DNA of 64,000 bases. Source: Qipengyuania intermedia (GTDB lineage Bacteria > Pseudomonadota > Alphaproteobacteria > Sphingomonadales > Sphingomonadaceae). Positions 36,453 through 46,048 of the stretch are shown here, piece by piece. The stretch covers positions 124,001 through 188,000 of the forward strand of contig NZ_JAIGNS010000003.1 in assembly GCF_019711615.1 (NCBI RefSeq), read 5' to 3'. The stretch's first letter is position 1. Each line of letters starts with the position of its first letter. The notes below the pieces were generated by a model. The model saw only the letters and a program-made list of their open reading frames with translations, ran no database searches and had not been told where the DNA came from. The position numbers were made by a program, and so were the translations under genes.

Positions 36453-36880
36453 AACCCTTCTCCCGCATCTCCCGGAGCGAACCGCACCAATCTGCTGTCT
36501 GCCAGAGCCGCTGTCCGATTGACCACCGCCTTCTGGTAATCGTGATCCTTGATCATCTCGAAGAAGGCCCCTGCATTGGGATATTGCGCGACGAAACCGT
36601 CGTGCCATTGCATCGCTTCCGGCCCGGTCACCACCGTCTGGAACGCGCCGCGCCACACGATGCTGCCTCCGACCCTCCGAAAGATCGGACCGCTGGTCTT
36701 GCCGTATTCCTCGTAGGCGCGGCGGCCGGTCCAGCCGTTGCCGTGATGCTTGTGCCCCTCGGGGTACTCTGCCTTATCGCGATACTGGAGGAGGTTGAGC
36801 ATATGGATCGGCTCGTCGCGCGGGAGGTCCTTGAACGCCTGGAAGTTGGCGGGGCTCGGATCGATGTAGGTTGCGCTCAC
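36449..36880 (-). CDS. DUF1330-like protein
   Basis: A 143-residue protein resembling the DUF1330/dimeric ferredoxin-like family: EPIHMLNLLQYRDKAEYPEG at the front, a YGKTSGPIFRRVGG middle and QWHDGFVAQYPNAGAFFEM near the end. The function is unknown. GTG at 36880 is preceded by GAGGAGAG; the longer frame to 36985 has no domain content. It lies downstream of the pseudouridine synthase and couples to the lipoprotein. Confidence 0.75.
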   Translation of the reverse strand: MSATYIDPSPANFQAFKDLPRDEPIHMLNLLQYRDKAEYPEGHKHHGNGWTGRRAYEEYGKTSGPIFRRVGGSIVWRGAFQTVVTGPEAMQWHDGFVAQYPNAGAFFEMIKDHDYQKAVVNRTAALADSRLVRFAPGDAGEGF

Positions 36881-36890
36881 GTCTCTCTCC

Positions 36891-37436
36891 TCAGACTTCG
36901 ATTTCACGATAGGTGCCGGGTGCGATGCCGTCGACGCTCCAGTCCCCGATGCGCCAGCGGATGAGGCGCAGGGTCGGCAACCCAACCGCAGCCGTCATGC
37001 GGCGGACCTGCCGGTTGCGGCCTTCGGTGATCTCCAGCGCGATCCAGCTGTCCGGTACGCTCTTGCGATAGCGCACTGGCGGCTCTCGGCCCCACACGGG
37101 CGGCGGATCGATACGTTTCGCACGGGCGGGCCGCGTCATGCCGTCCTTGAGTTCGACGCCGCGCGCCAGTTTCTCCAGCGCCTCATCGTCAGCCTCGCCC
37201 TCTACCTGCACGAGATAAGTCTTCGCCATCTTGTAGCGTGGTTCGGCAATGCGCGATTGCAGCCGGCCGTCATCGGTCAGCAGGAGCAATCCTTCGCTAT
37301 CCTTGTCCAGCCGACCTGCGGGATAGACGCCCGACACATCGACGAGATGCGCCAGCGTATCGTCCACCCCCTCCTTGCCCCCGGTGAACTGCGACAGCAC
37401 ACCGAACGGCTTGTTCAGCAGGATAAGCCTGCTCAC
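36891..37436 (-). CDS. RluB/RluE-type rRNA pseudouridine synthase
   Basis: A 181-residue RsuA-family pseudouridine synthase lacking a separate S4 domain, as in RluE. The catalytic motif GRLDKDSEGLLLLTDDG is at 41-57, with Asp44 as nucleophile; ITEGRNRQVRRM is the second motif. It most likely modifies one uridine of 23S rRNA. The GTG at 37436 overlaps the acyl-CoA ligase stop (GTGA), so it is translated with that gene. Confidence 0.9.
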   Translation of the reverse strand: MSRLILLNKPFGVLSQFTGGKEGVDDTLAHLVDVSGVYPAGRLDKDSEGLLLLTDDGRLQSRIAEPRYKMAKTYLVQVEGEADDEALEKLARGVELKDGMTRPARAKRIDPPPVWGREPPVRYRKSVPDSWIALEITEGRNRQVRRMTAAVGLPTLRLIRWRIGDWSVDGIAPGTYREIEV

Positions 37437-39031
37437 GTCTCAAGCTTGTAGTCGGCGAACCGGTCGCGCAGGTCCTTCTTGCTGATCTTGCCGGTGGCGG
37501 TGTGCGGGATATCGTCCACGAATTCGACCGCATCGGGCAGCCACCACTTGGCGATCTTGTCCGACAGGAAGTTGACGACCTGTTCTGCAGTGACGTCCTG
37601 TCCCTCTTTTTTGACCACGAACAGGACCGGGCGTTCGTCCCACTTCGGATGGTACATGCCGATGCAGGCAGCCTCGGCGACGCCGGGGTGGCCCACGGCC
37701 GCGTTTTCGAGCTCTACAGAGCTGATCCATTCGCCACCTGACTTGATCACGTCCTTGGTGCGGTCGGTCAGTTGCAACGTGCCGTCGGGATGCAGCATGC
37801 CAACATCGCCGGTGTCGAACCAGCCATCCTCGGTCACCGCATCCTCTTCCGCCTTGAAGTAGCGCTTCACCACCCAGGGGCCGCGGATCTGCAAGGCGCC
37901 CGAAGTCTCGCCATCGCGGGGCAGGACCTTGGTCGGATCGTCGAGATCGACGGTACGCAGTTCCACGCCGAAGATCGGGCGGCCCTGCTTCATGGTCTTG
38001 AGGACCTTTTCCTCGAAGCTGAGCTGGTCCCAGTCATGCGTCGGGCCGCCGACCGTGCCGATGGGCGAGGTTTCGGTCATACCCCAGGCGTGCTGGACGC
38101 GCGTGCCATTCTTCATCAGCCGTTCGATCATGAACCTCGGCGCGGCGGAACCGCCGATGGTGGCGGCCTTGAGCGGTGGCAGGTCGATGCCCTCCGCATC
38201 GCAATACTGGAAATGGGCGAGCCAGACGGTTGGCACGCCCGCGCTGTCGGTGACGCCTTCCTTGAGCATCATCTCGTGCAGTACCGCAGGGTCGTTGACC
38301 GCGCTGAACACGAATTTGATGCCCGCCATCGCGCCTGCATAGGGAAGCCCCCAGCTGGCCGCGTGGAACATCGGGACCACCGGCAACATCACCGAGGATG
38401 CGCTGAAGTTGAAGGTCGAGGGCTGAAGGCCCGCAAGCGCATGCAGCACCGTGCTGCGGTGTTCGTACTGGACACCCTTGGGATTGCCCGTGGTGCCGCT
38501 GGTATAGCAGATCATGCAAGGATCGCGTTCGTCGCCATCGACCCATTCGAAGTCGCCCGATTGCTCGCCGATCCAGTCTTCGAACGAGGTCGTATGCTCG
38601 CCGCTATCGAAGCAGATGTAGTGGTCCACGGTCTTCCATCGGTCGCGCATCTTGTCGACGATCGGCTGGAAAGCGGCGTCGTAGATCATCACGCGGTCTT
38701 CGGCATGATTGACGATGTATTCGAGCTGGTCCTCGAAAAGGCGCGGGTTCACCGTGTGGAGGACGCCGCCCATTCCCGCGACACCATACCAGCTGACGAG
38801 GTGGCGGGAGTGGTTCATGGCGAGGCTGGCGACCTTGTCACCCTTCTTCAGGCCGAGTGCCTGCAGGGCCTGCGCCATCTTCAGCGCATCGGTGCGAATA
38901 CCGGCCCAGTTGGTGCGCGTCTCACTTCCATCCGCCCAGCGTGTGACGATTTCGCGATCCGGTGCTTCGCGCGCCGCGTGATCGATCACGTGGGTCACGC
39001 GCATGGTCCAGTCCTGCATCGCTCCGAGCAT
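37433..39031 (-). CDS. Long-chain fatty acid-CoA ligase
   Basis: A 532-residue ANL-family acyl-CoA synthetase. MICYTSGTTGNPKG lies at about 173-186, AWGMTETSPIGT is A5, and WFDTGDVGMLHPDGTLQLTDR with DVIKSGGEWISSVELE are A7 and A8. It should activate medium or long chain fatty acids. GAGGAGAG precedes the ATG at 39031. It is transcribed with the pseudouridine synthase gene and lies 44 bases from the dnaE stop. Confidence 0.92.
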   Translation of the reverse strand: MLGAMQDWTMRVTHVIDHAAREAPDREIVTRWADGSETRTNWAGIRTDALKMAQALQALGLKKGDKVASLAMNHSRHLVSWYGVAGMGGVLHTVNPRLFEDQLEYIVNHAEDRVMIYDAAFQPIVDKMRDRWKTVDHYICFDSGEHTTSFEDWIGEQSGDFEWVDGDERDPCMICYTSGTTGNPKGVQYEHRSTVLHALAGLQPSTFNFSASSVMLPVVPMFHAASWGLPYAGAMAGIKFVFSAVNDPAVLHEMMLKEGVTDSAGVPTVWLAHFQYCDAEGIDLPPLKAATIGGSAAPRFMIERLMKNGTRVQHAWGMTETSPIGTVGGPTHDWDQLSFEEKVLKTMKQGRPIFGVELRTVDLDDPTKVLPRDGETSGALQIRGPWVVKRYFKAEEDAVTEDGWFDTGDVGMLHPDGTLQLTDRTKDVIKSGGEWISSVELENAAVGHPGVAEAACIGMYHPKWDERPVLFVVKKEGQDVTAEQVVNFLSDKIAKWWLPDAVEFVDDIPHTATGKISKKDLRDRFADYKLET

Positions 39032-39075
39032 TCGTCTCTCCTCTCTCGTCCCCGGCCCGTCCGTGCGGGCCCGAA

Positions 39076-42000
39076 TTAGCTGACGAGTCGGAGATGTGCT
39101 CCGCCGCGTCGCTTGTCGAGCTGCACCTTGGCAAGGCTCGGCACGCTTGCCAAGCGTTCGGCCAGCTCGCCATCGAGCGCGAAATTGCGGCCAAGACGCA
39201 TGACGGGATCGGCAGCCCCGCCAGTCCGTAACGTCACGAGCACTTCGTCCTTGCCGCCCATCGCTTCGAGCAGTTCTGCTTTCAGGGCCTCAAGCGCTGC
39301 CGCATCGTGCACGTCCAGCGTCATGATCATGGGCATGGACCCGCGCATTTCGGAGAGCGGCGTCCCTCCGCGGACGGTGATCCGCGGCGGCTCGTCGGGG
39401 CTCGGAGAATCGAGCTCCACCTGCAGCAGGACGCAGGTTTGTTCTTCCGCCCAGGTCAGGAACTTATCGACCATGCTTTCTTCAAAGCAGGCCGCGCTGA
39501 ACTGGCCTGAGGCGTCCGAGAAATCCGCGCGAATAAATGGCTTGCCGCGCCGCGTGGTGCCCTTGTTCACCTTCTCCACCATCGCCGCCATCACCGCGTT
39601 GGAGCGGCCACCAGCAGGCGCGCCGCCCGCCATGAGCGAGGCGTAGGTCCGCGCGCCATTGGCTGAGGCTACGTCCTTCCACGCTGCCACCGGATGGGCG
39701 GAGAAGTAGAACCCGAAATTCTCGCGTTCGCGCGCCATGCGCTCGACCCGCGGCCAGTCCTCGACTTCTTTCAGCCGCAGCGTGTCGCCCTGCTCCTCTT
39801 CGCCGCCGAACAGGCCCGCCTGCCCGCTCGAACGTTCGCGTTCCGCGGCATCGGCCACGGCCAAGAGGAGGTCGGCATTTTCGAAAACCTTGGCACGGTT
39901 GGGCTCCAGCGCGTCGAGTGCGCCTGCACTCGCCAGCGCTTCCAGCTGCCGCGAATTTAGCGAGCCCTTGGGGATGCGCTGGAAGAGGTCCTGCAGGCTT
40001 TCGAACTGGCCCGAAACCTCGCGTTCATGGACGATGGCATCCATCGCCTTTTCGCCGACATTGCGGATCCCGGCGAGCGCATAGCGCACGGCATAACCGT
40101 CGTCGGTCTGCTCGACGGTGAACTCGGCCTCGGACTTGTTGAGGCACGGTGGCTCAACCGCGATCCCCTGTCGCCGCGCATCATCGACGAAGATCGTCAG
40201 CTTTTCCGACTGGTGCATGTCGAAGCACATCGATGCGGCGAAGAACTCTTCGGGGTAATGCGCCTTCAGCCACGCGGTCTGGTATGCAAGCAGCGCATAG
40301 GCGGCAGCGTGGGACTTGTTGAAGCCGTAGCCGGCGAACTTGTCGATCAAATCGAACAGTTCGTTTGCCTTGGCCTTCTCGATGCCCGAGACTTCCTTGC
40401 ACCCGGCCACGAAACGTTCGCGCTGCGCGTCCATTTCCGCCTGGACCTTCTTACCCATCGCGCGGCGCAGCAAGTCTGCATCGCCGAGCGAGTATCCGGC
40501 GAGGATCTGCGCGGCCTGCATGACCTGTTCCTGGTAGACGAAAATGCCGTAGGTCTCGGCGAGGATGCCTTCCAGTTTCTCGTGCGGGTATTCGATCGGC
40601 ACCTCGCCCGCCTTGCGCTTGCCGAACAGCGGGATGTTGTCCATCGGACCCGGACGATAAAGCGAGACGAGTGCGATAATGTCGCCGAAATTGGTCGGCT
40701 TCACCGCGGTAAGCGTCCGGCGCATCCCTTCCGATTCCAGCTGGAACACGCCGACCGTATTACCCGCCTTCATCAGTTCGTAGACGGCCGGATCGTCCAG
40801 TTCGAGCTGCGACAAATCGATCGTGATGTCGCGCTTTTTCAGGAGGTCGGTCGCCTTCTTGAGCACCGACAGCGTCTTCAGCCCGAGAAAGTCGAATTTG
40901 ACGAGACCGCTGCTTTCGACATTTTTCATGTCGTACTGGGTCACCGGCATATCCGAGCGCGGATCGCGGTAAAGCGGCACCAGTTGCGCCAGCGGACGGT
41001 CCCCGATCACCACGCCGGCCGCGTGGGTCGAGCTGTTGCGCGGAAACCCTTCCAGCTGCATTGCGAGGTCGATGAGGCGTTTGACCTCGTTGTCGTTATC
41101 GTACTCGGACTTGAAATCTGCCGCCCCGTTGAGCGCGCGTGGCAGTGTCCATGGGTCGGTCGGATGGTTCGGCACCATCTTGCAGATGCGGTCGACATGA
41201 CCGTAGCTCATCTGCAGGATGCGGCCCGTATCGCGCAGCACGGCGCGGGCCTTCAGCTTACCGAAGGTGATGATCTGCGCGACGTGGTCGTGGCCGTATT
41301 TCTGCTGGACATAACGGATCACCTCGCCTCGGCGGGTTTCGCAGAAGTCGATATCGAAGTCGGGCATCGAAACGCGTTCCGGGTTGAGGAAGCGTTCGAA
41401 CAGTAGGCCCAGCTGGATCGGGTCGAGATCGGTAATCGTTAACGCCCAGGCGACCAGGCTGCCCGCACCCGAACCACGGCCCGGCCCGACGGGGATGTCG
41501 TGATCCTTGGCCCATTTGATGAAGTCGGCAACGATCAGGAAGTAGCCGGGAAAGCCCATCTGGTTGATGATCCCGACCTCGTAATCGAGCCGGTCGAGAT
41601 AGACCTTGCGCTCTTCCTCCGACATTTCGCCATAGGGCTCGAGGCGCGCCTCCAGTCCCTTGCGGGCATCGGCTTCGAGCATACGCGCTTCGCCCTCGAG
41701 GTCGCCCGCGAGGCTCGGCAGGATAGGATCGCGATAGGGCGGCGCGTAAGCACACCGCTGCGCGATCACGAGCGAATTGGCCGTCGCCTCGGGAAGGTCG
41801 GCGAAGGCCTCTTCCATCATATGCGCTGTCTTCACATAGCCTTCCGGATTGGACTTGGGCCGCTCCTCCGCGTCGACATGCGTGGAATTGGCAATGCACA
41901 GCATGGCGTCATGCGCCTTGTACATGTGCGGCTCGGCAAAGTTGGCCGGATTGGTAGCAACCAGCGGAAGGTCGCGTTCATACGCAAGGTCGATCAGCGC

Positions 42001-42549
42001 CGCCTCGGCAGCCTCCTCCACTGCGTTTCCGCGCCGTGCAAGTTCGATATAGAGCCGGCCCGGGAAAAGCGCCTCGAGCTTGTCGAGCATGGCGGTCGCG
42101 TGACTTACCTGACCTTCAGCAAGCAAGCGCGTGACCCCGCCTTCGCTCGCACCGGTTAGCGCGATCAAGCCGTCGGTGTGCCCTTTGAGATCCTCGATCC
42201 TGATATGCGGTTCGAATTCCAGCGGCCGGTCGAGATGCGCGCGGCTGACCAGGTGACAGAGGTTGTCATAGCCCTTCTCGTCCTGCGCATAGAGCGGCAC
42301 GTAATCGACCACTCGCCCTTCTTCGTCACGCGCGACGCCGAGGAGCGTGCCGGTGATCGGCTGGATGCCCTCCGCCTTGCAGGCATTGGCGAACATGACC
42401 GCGCCATAAAGCCCGTTGCGGTCGGCAATCGCGATCGCGGGAAAGCCGCGTTCCTTCGCCAGCTTGGCCATTGCCTTGGGATCGATCGCCCCTTCGAGCA
42501 TCGAATAGGCGGACAGGACACGCAGGGGAACGAAGGGCTTGTAGGGCAT
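39076..42549 (-). CDS. dnaE: DNA polymerase III alpha subunit
   Basis: A 1157-residue replicative polymerase. The N-terminal PHP domain is present, but its first motif reads FVPLRVLSAYSMLEGA, without the metal-binding histidines of intact PHP domains. The polymerase core has GPGRGSGAGSLVAW at about 355-368 and the catalytic aspartates in PDFDIDFCE (396-404). Helix-hairpin-helix and OB-fold regions follow. Length is normal. An inverted repeat lies just upstream of the start. It is the main replicase, not the error-prone DnaE2 form, judging by length and motifs. Confidence 0.96.
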   Translation of the reverse strand: MPYKPFVPLRVLSAYSMLEGAIDPKAMAKLAKERGFPAIAIADRNGLYGAVMFANACKAEGIQPITGTLLGVARDEEGRVVDYVPLYAQDEKGYDNLCHLVSRAHLDRPLEFEPHIRIEDLKGHTDGLIALTGASEGGVTRLLAEGQVSHATAMLDKLEALFPGRLYIELARRGNAVEEAAEAALIDLAYERDLPLVATNPANFAEPHMYKAHDAMLCIANSTHVDAEERPKSNPEGYVKTAHMMEEAFADLPEATANSLVIAQRCAYAPPYRDPILPSLAGDLEGEARMLEADARKGLEARLEPYGEMSEEERKVYLDRLDYEVGIINQMGFPGYFLIVADFIKWAKDHDIPVGPGRGSGAGSLVAWALTITDLDPIQLGLLFERFLNPERVSMPDFDIDFCETRRGEVIRYVQQKYGHDHVAQIITFGKLKARAVLRDTGRILQMSYGHVDRICKMVPNHPTDPWTLPRALNGAADFKSEYDNDNEVKRLIDLAMQLEGFPRNSSTHAAGVVIGDRPLAQLVPLYRDPRSDMPVTQYDMKNVESSGLVKFDFLGLKTLSVLKKATDLLKKRDITIDLSQLELDDPAVYELMKAGNTVGVFQLESEGMRRTLTAVKPTNFGDIIALVSLYRPGPMDNIPLFGKRKAGEVPIEYPHEKLEGILAETYGIFVYQEQVMQAAQILAGYSLGDADLLRRAMGKKVQAEMDAQRERFVAGCKEVSGIEKAKANELFDLIDKFAGYGFNKSHAAAYALLAYQTAWLKAHYPEEFFAASMCFDMHQSEKLTIFVDDARRQGIAVEPPCLNKSEAEFTVEQTDDGYAVRYALAGIRNVGEKAMDAIVHEREVSGQFESLQDLFQRIPKGSLNSRQLEALASAGALDALEPNRAKVFENADLLLAVADAAERERSSGQAGLFGGEEEQGDTLRLKEVEDWPRVERMARERENFGFYFSAHPVAAWKDVASANGARTYASLMAGGAPAGGRSNAVMAAMVEKVNKGTTRRGKPFIRADFSDASGQFSAACFEESMVDKFLTWAEEQTCVLLQVELDSPSPDEPPRITVRGGTPLSEMRGSMPMIMTLDVHDAAALEALKAELLEAMGGKDEVLVTLRTGGAADPVMRLGRNFALDGELAERLASVPSLAKVQLDKRRGGAHLRLVS

Positions 42550-42600
42550 TGCTCCAAATTAGTGATTTCCCACCAATTCGGAAGAGCGCCGCCCGCCTTA

Positions 42601-42621
42601 TTCTCCACAGATGGTGGAGAA
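42601..42621. repeat. Inverted repeat between membrane protein gene and dnaE
   Basis: Two perfect 8-base arms, TTCTCCAC and GTGGAGAA, flank a 5-base loop in the 74-base gap upstream of dnaE. No run of U follows on either strand, so it is a weak terminator at best; a regulator site is possible. Confidence 0.4.
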
Positions 42622-42623
42622 AA

Positions 42624-42953
42624 TCAGTCGTCCCTCACCGCCGCGATCTTGCGCCGTGCGTCGCGGATGGTCGACCACGCGCCATAGGCGACCAGCACGC
42701 CGAGGAAGACCCACACCCAGACCGGGATATTGCGGCCCGCGATGGCGAGATAGAGATAGGCCGACACAAAGCAGAACCCTGCGCACAGCGTCGGGAGGAC
42801 CGTGGATTTCTTCGCCCTCGCCCGTTTCACGAGCCACGCCATCGAGGCGAGGAAAAAAGGGATCGCGCCAACATAAATGGCGCCGAAAATGTATGGATTG
42901 ACGCCGTATTCGGCACCAAGCGACAGAAACCACTGATTGATATCGGCAAGCAT
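42624..42953 (-). CDS. Small membrane protein with three helices
   Basis: A 109-residue protein with hydrophobic helices at about 20-40, 53-71 and 77-92, and a charged C-terminus (TIRDARRKIAAVRDD). No family is recognised beyond general resemblance to small uncharacterised inner-membrane proteins. It sits between glutathione peroxidase and dnaE, both in the same direction. Confidence 0.65.
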   Translation of the reverse strand: MLADINQWFLSLGAEYGVNPYIFGAIYVGAIPFFLASMAWLVKRARAKKSTVLPTLCAGFCFVSAYLYLAIAGRNIPVWVWVFLGVLVAYGAWSTIRDARRKIAAVRDD

Positions 42954-42984
42954 GGCCTATACTTCGCTCGCTATGCCCACGCGG

Positions 42985-43464
42985 TTACAGCAGCTTTTCG
43001 ATATCCTTGGCGATGGCCTTGGGCGCATCGTTCGGGCCATAACGTTTCACCACCTTGCCATCGCGATCGATCAGGAACTTGGTGAAGTTCCATTTGATCG
43101 ATTTCGAACCCATCAGGCCCGGCTTTTCATTCTTCATCCAGTCGAACAGCGGGCTGGCATTCTCGCCATTGACATCGACCTTGGCCATCAGCGGGAAGGT
43201 CAGGCCGAAATTGACCTTGCAGAACTCAGCGATTTCTTCCGCATCGCCCGGCTCCTGGTTGCCGAACTGGTTGCAGGGAAACGCCAGCACCTCGAACCCC
43301 TTGCCGGAGTATTCCTGGAACAGCTTTTCCAGCCCGTCATACTGCGGCGTAAATCCGCATTTGCTGGCCGTGTTGACCACCAGCAGGACCTTGCCGAGCT
43401 TGCCCGACAAGTCGACTTTCTCGCCCTTGTTATTGGCTACGGTAAAATCGGCGATGGTTGTCAT
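42985..43464 (-). CDS. Glutathione peroxidase family protein
   Basis: A 159-residue GPX-fold peroxidase. The peroxidatic cysteine is Cys36 in NTASKCGFTPQY; FPCNQFGNQEPG and WNFTKFLIDRDG give the Gln and Trp of the catalytic tetrad. As a Cys enzyme it probably uses thioredoxin rather than glutathione (family knowledge). ATG at 43464 starts MTTIADFTV; an upstream in-frame ATG adds 19 odd residues. It likely reduces organic hydroperoxides in the cytoplasm. Confidence 0.93.
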   Translation of the reverse strand: MTTIADFTVANNKGEKVDLSGKLGKVLLVVNTASKCGFTPQYDGLEKLFQEYSGKGFEVLAFPCNQFGNQEPGDAEEIAEFCKVNFGLTFPLMAKVDVNGENASPLFDWMKNEKPGLMGSKSIKWNFTKFLIDRDGKVVKRYGPNDAPKAIAKDIEKLL

Positions 43465-43646
43465 GCGGATGTGTCCTTGCGGCAATTGATGCGATCGTAA
43501 CTTTCCCGGCACGTCGGCCATGATCGACGCAGCCCTGCCCGCGCAGGCAGACAGGACTATCGCCTTGCACGCCGCAGGTCATCCGCACAAGTTGCGAGTT
43601 TCCGAGCTCGCCCATGCGGATTGCTCGCACGGCCTCCGCGAATTCG

Positions 43647-43925
43647 CTACGTGCGCGGAAAATCCGGTCGACGGGAGAGCTCCGCGATCTCCTCCGCATG
43701 GTATTCGCGATCGCCCGCCTTCTCGATGTAATATCCCGTCCGCTCTTCTTTCGGGAGGAGCATCATGTGCTTCACGAGATCGGCAAACGTGCCGGAACGC
43801 AGGCCTTTTGCTGCGTCGAGGACGCCGTCGCCATCCCCCTTGCGATGAAGCGATGCCCGGTCGTCCCACTGGATGCCGGGTGTGTGGGTGTCGTCTGCCT
43901 TGAATGTGCTTGGGTGGTCGGTCAT
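43647..43925 (-). CDS. Small conserved-looking protein of unknown function
   Basis: A 92-residue, charged protein (DGDGVLDAAKGLRSGTFADL, KHMMLLPKEERTGYYIEK) with no signal or membrane helix. A strong AAAGGAGA lies 6 to 8 bases before the ATG at 43925, supporting translation. I recognise no domain. A 181-base gap with no recognised element separates it from glutathione peroxidase; lolD lies upstream in the same direction. Confidence 0.6.
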   Translation of the reverse strand: MTDHPSTFKADDTHTPGIQWDDRASLHRKGDGDGVLDAAKGLRSGTFADLVKHMMLLPKEERTGYYIEKAGDREYHAEEIAELSRRPDFPRT

Positions 43926-43972
43926 CGATTGTCTCCTTTCCCGATTAACGAGCGAGAAGACCTTCGGGTCCG

Positions 43973-44647
43973 CTATCCCAGCACGCCCTCGTGCAAGCGG
44001 ACGACACGGTCCATGCGCTGGGCGAGGCGTTCGTTATGCGTCGCGACCAGCGCCGCGCTGCCTTCCCCGCGTACCAGCTGGAGGAACTGCTCCAGCACCT
44101 TGTCGGAAGTCGCCTCGTCGAGGTTGCCGGTGGGCTCGTCTGCGAGGACCAGCGCCGGCCGGTTGGCGAGACCGCGCGCGACCGCAACGCGCTGCTGTTC
44201 GCCGCCGGAAAGCTGGCTCGGCCGGTGAGTGAGACGGTGACCGAGGCCCAGCGCGGTCAGCAATTGCTCCGCACGCTCTTCCGCTTCGGCACGCGAGCGC
44301 CCTGCTACGAGCTGCGGGAGAACCACGTTTTCGCGGGCATCGAAGTCCGGCAGGAGGTGATGAAACTGGTATACGAAGCCCAGATGATCGCGGCGCAGCG
44401 TCGTGCGCGCATTGGCATCGGACTTCTCTGCCGAATTGCCGGCGATAACGATCTCGCCTCCGAAACCGCCCTCCAGCAAACCGACCGCCTGCAGGAGCGT
44501 CGACTTGCCCGAGCCGGACGGGCCAAGCAGCGCGACGATCTCGCCGGGCATGATCTGCAAATCGACGCCGCGCAGGACATCGATCCTTTCGCCGCCCTGC
44601 TCGAAGCTGCGGGTCAGGCCTTTGAGTTCGACGACGGGATTACTCAT
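43973..44647 (-). CDS. lolD: Lipoprotein-releasing ABC transporter ATP-binding protein
   Basis: A 224-residue ABC ATPase. Walker [10 protein letters not shown] is at 42-50, the ABC signature [15 protein letters not shown] at about 146-160, and Walker B ALVLADEP at 165-172. MacB/LolD-type features ([17 protein letters not shown]) are present. With the adjacent permease it extracts lipoproteins from the inner membrane for transfer to LolA. It overlaps lolC by 8 bases. Confidence 0.95.
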   Translation of the reverse strand: MSNPVVELKGLTRSFEQGGERIDVLRGVDLQIMPGEIVALLGPSGSGKSTLLQAVGLLEGGFGGEIVIAGNSAEKSDANARTTLRRDHLGFVYQFHHLLPDFDARENVVLPQLVAGRSRAEAEERAEQLLTALGLGHRLTHRPSQLSGGEQQRVAVARGLANRPALVLADEPTGNLDEATSDKVLEQFLQLVRGEGSAALVATHNERLAQRMDRVVRLHEGVLG

Positions 44648-45881
44648 AACGAAGGACCTGTACCGGATCGGTGCTAGCCGCCTTGAGCGCGGGGTAGAGT
44701 GTGGCGAGGAAGCTCATCACCAGGGCGAGGCCAACGATCATGGCGATTTCGACAGGATCGACCTTCGCCGGGATGGTGCTGAGGAACCGCACTTGCGGGT
44801 CCCACAGGTCGGCGCCCGTGAGCCAGCTGATGCCTTTCACGATCTGCTCTCGGAAGGCCAGCACCAGTGCGCCGAGCAACAGCCCTGCGATCGTCCCGAG
44901 TGCCCCGACGGTGAAGCCGGTCGTCACGAAAATCTTGGTCAGGCTGCGGCGTGTGGCACCCATAGTGCGCATGATTGCAATGTCCCGCGTCTTGGCACGG
45001 ACCAGCATCACCAGGCTTGAAAGTATATTGAAAGCAGCCACCAGGACCATGAAACTCAACGCGAAAGCCATCGCGGCGCGTTCGACCTGAAGCGCTTCGA
45101 AAAGGGTCGAATTTATCGTCTTCCAATCCTGGACGACCGCCCTGCCTGCCAACTGCATCTGCACCGGCTCGAGAATGTTCTCGACCTCGTCGGGATCGGT
45201 GACCTTGACCTCGATCATGCCGACCGTGTCACCGATCAGCAGCAACGTCTGCGCGTCCTGCATCGGCATGACCACAAAAGCGCCGTCGTAATCGTAGACA
45301 CCGATCTCGAAGATCGCCGAGACTTCGTAGCCGACCTGGCGCGGGACGGTGCCGAAAGGGGTCGAGCGGCCCTGCGGATTGATGACCGTAATCGTATCGC
45401 CGACACGCGCACCGATATCCTCTGCAAGCCGCACGCCGATGGCGACCTTGCCTGAGCCGGGCTGGAGCGTGTCCATATTACCGCTGATCGTCTTCTGGCC
45501 CAGTTCGCGCAGGTCTTCCAGCGTATTGCCTCGCAGCAGGATCGCCTTGGCGCGGCCATTGAACGTCACCAGCAGTGGCTGTTCGATCAGCGGAGAAGCC
45601 TCGACCACGCCCGGTGTCTCGCGCACTTCCTGCAGCACGTTTTCCCAGTCATCCAGCTTGCCGCCATAGGCCTGTACGATGGCGTGACCGTTGAGGCCCA
45701 CGATCTTGTCCAGCAGTTCGGCGCGGAAGCCGTTCATCACGCTCATCACGATGACCAGCATGGCCACCGAGAGCATGACCACCGTGATGGAAATACCTGC
45801 GACAAGCGCAATGAATGCCTCGCTCCTGCCAGGGAGCAGGTAACGCTTGGCGATGGCACGTTCGAAAGGAGAAAGGATCAA
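44640..45881 (-). CDS. lolC: Lipoprotein-releasing ABC transporter permease
   Basis: A 413-residue LolC/LolE-family permease. It has a first helix at about 24-46 ([22 protein letters not shown]), a large periplasmic domain with [21 protein letters not shown], and three C-terminal helices ending [12 protein letters not shown] at 45881 begins the natural [16 protein letters not shown]-terminus; the frame extends to 45944 only with unrelated residues. One permease gene is present instead of a LolC/LolE pair. It is divergent from purF across about 170 bases. Confidence 0.93.
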   Translation of the reverse strand: MILSPFERAIAKRYLLPGRSEAFIALVAGISITVVMLSVAMLVIVMSVMNGFRAELLDKIVGLNGHAIVQAYGGKLDDWENVLQEVRETPGVVEASPLIEQPLLVTFNGRAKAILLRGNTLEDLRELGQKTISGNMDTLQPGSGKVAIGVRLAEDIGARVGDTITVINPQGRSTPFGTVPRQVGYEVSAIFEIGVYDYDGAFVVMPMQDAQTLLLIGDTVGMIEVKVTDPDEVENILEPVQMQLAGRAVVQDWKTINSTLFEALQVERAAMAFALSFMVLVAAFNILSSLVMLVRAKTRDIAIMRTMGATRRSLTKIFVTTGFTVGALGTIAGLLLGALVLAFREQIVKGISWLTGADLWDPQVRFLSTIPAKVDPVEIAMIVGLALVMSFLATLYPALKAASTDPVQVLRYE

Positions 45882-46048
45882 GGCGGCTCTTGTCTGTCGT
45901 TGTCCGTGGCCAGAGCGTTTAGGCAGACAAATCTGGCCGCGCAATGAATTGCGCCGTTTGGTCCACCATTCTCCTGACCAATACCCTTGTAATCGGCCCG
46001 TAACATCGCCATTGGACCGCCATCGGTTGGCAGCGCGGACAGCACCCT

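Noticed and set aside
37772-39079. 435-codon plus-strand open frame
   Set aside because: Antisense to the acyl-CoA ligase gene, which has full family motifs.
43465-43646. 181-base gap scanned for a tRNA or small RNA
   Set aside because: No cloverleaf pattern or clear terminator seen.
43959-43970. GACC-TTCG-GGTC hairpin after lolD
   Set aside because: A four-base stem is too short and no U tract follows.
45882-46048. lolC/purF divergent gap scanned for a purine regulator or riboswitch
   Set aside because: No recognisable riboswitch core or strong palindrome found by eye.
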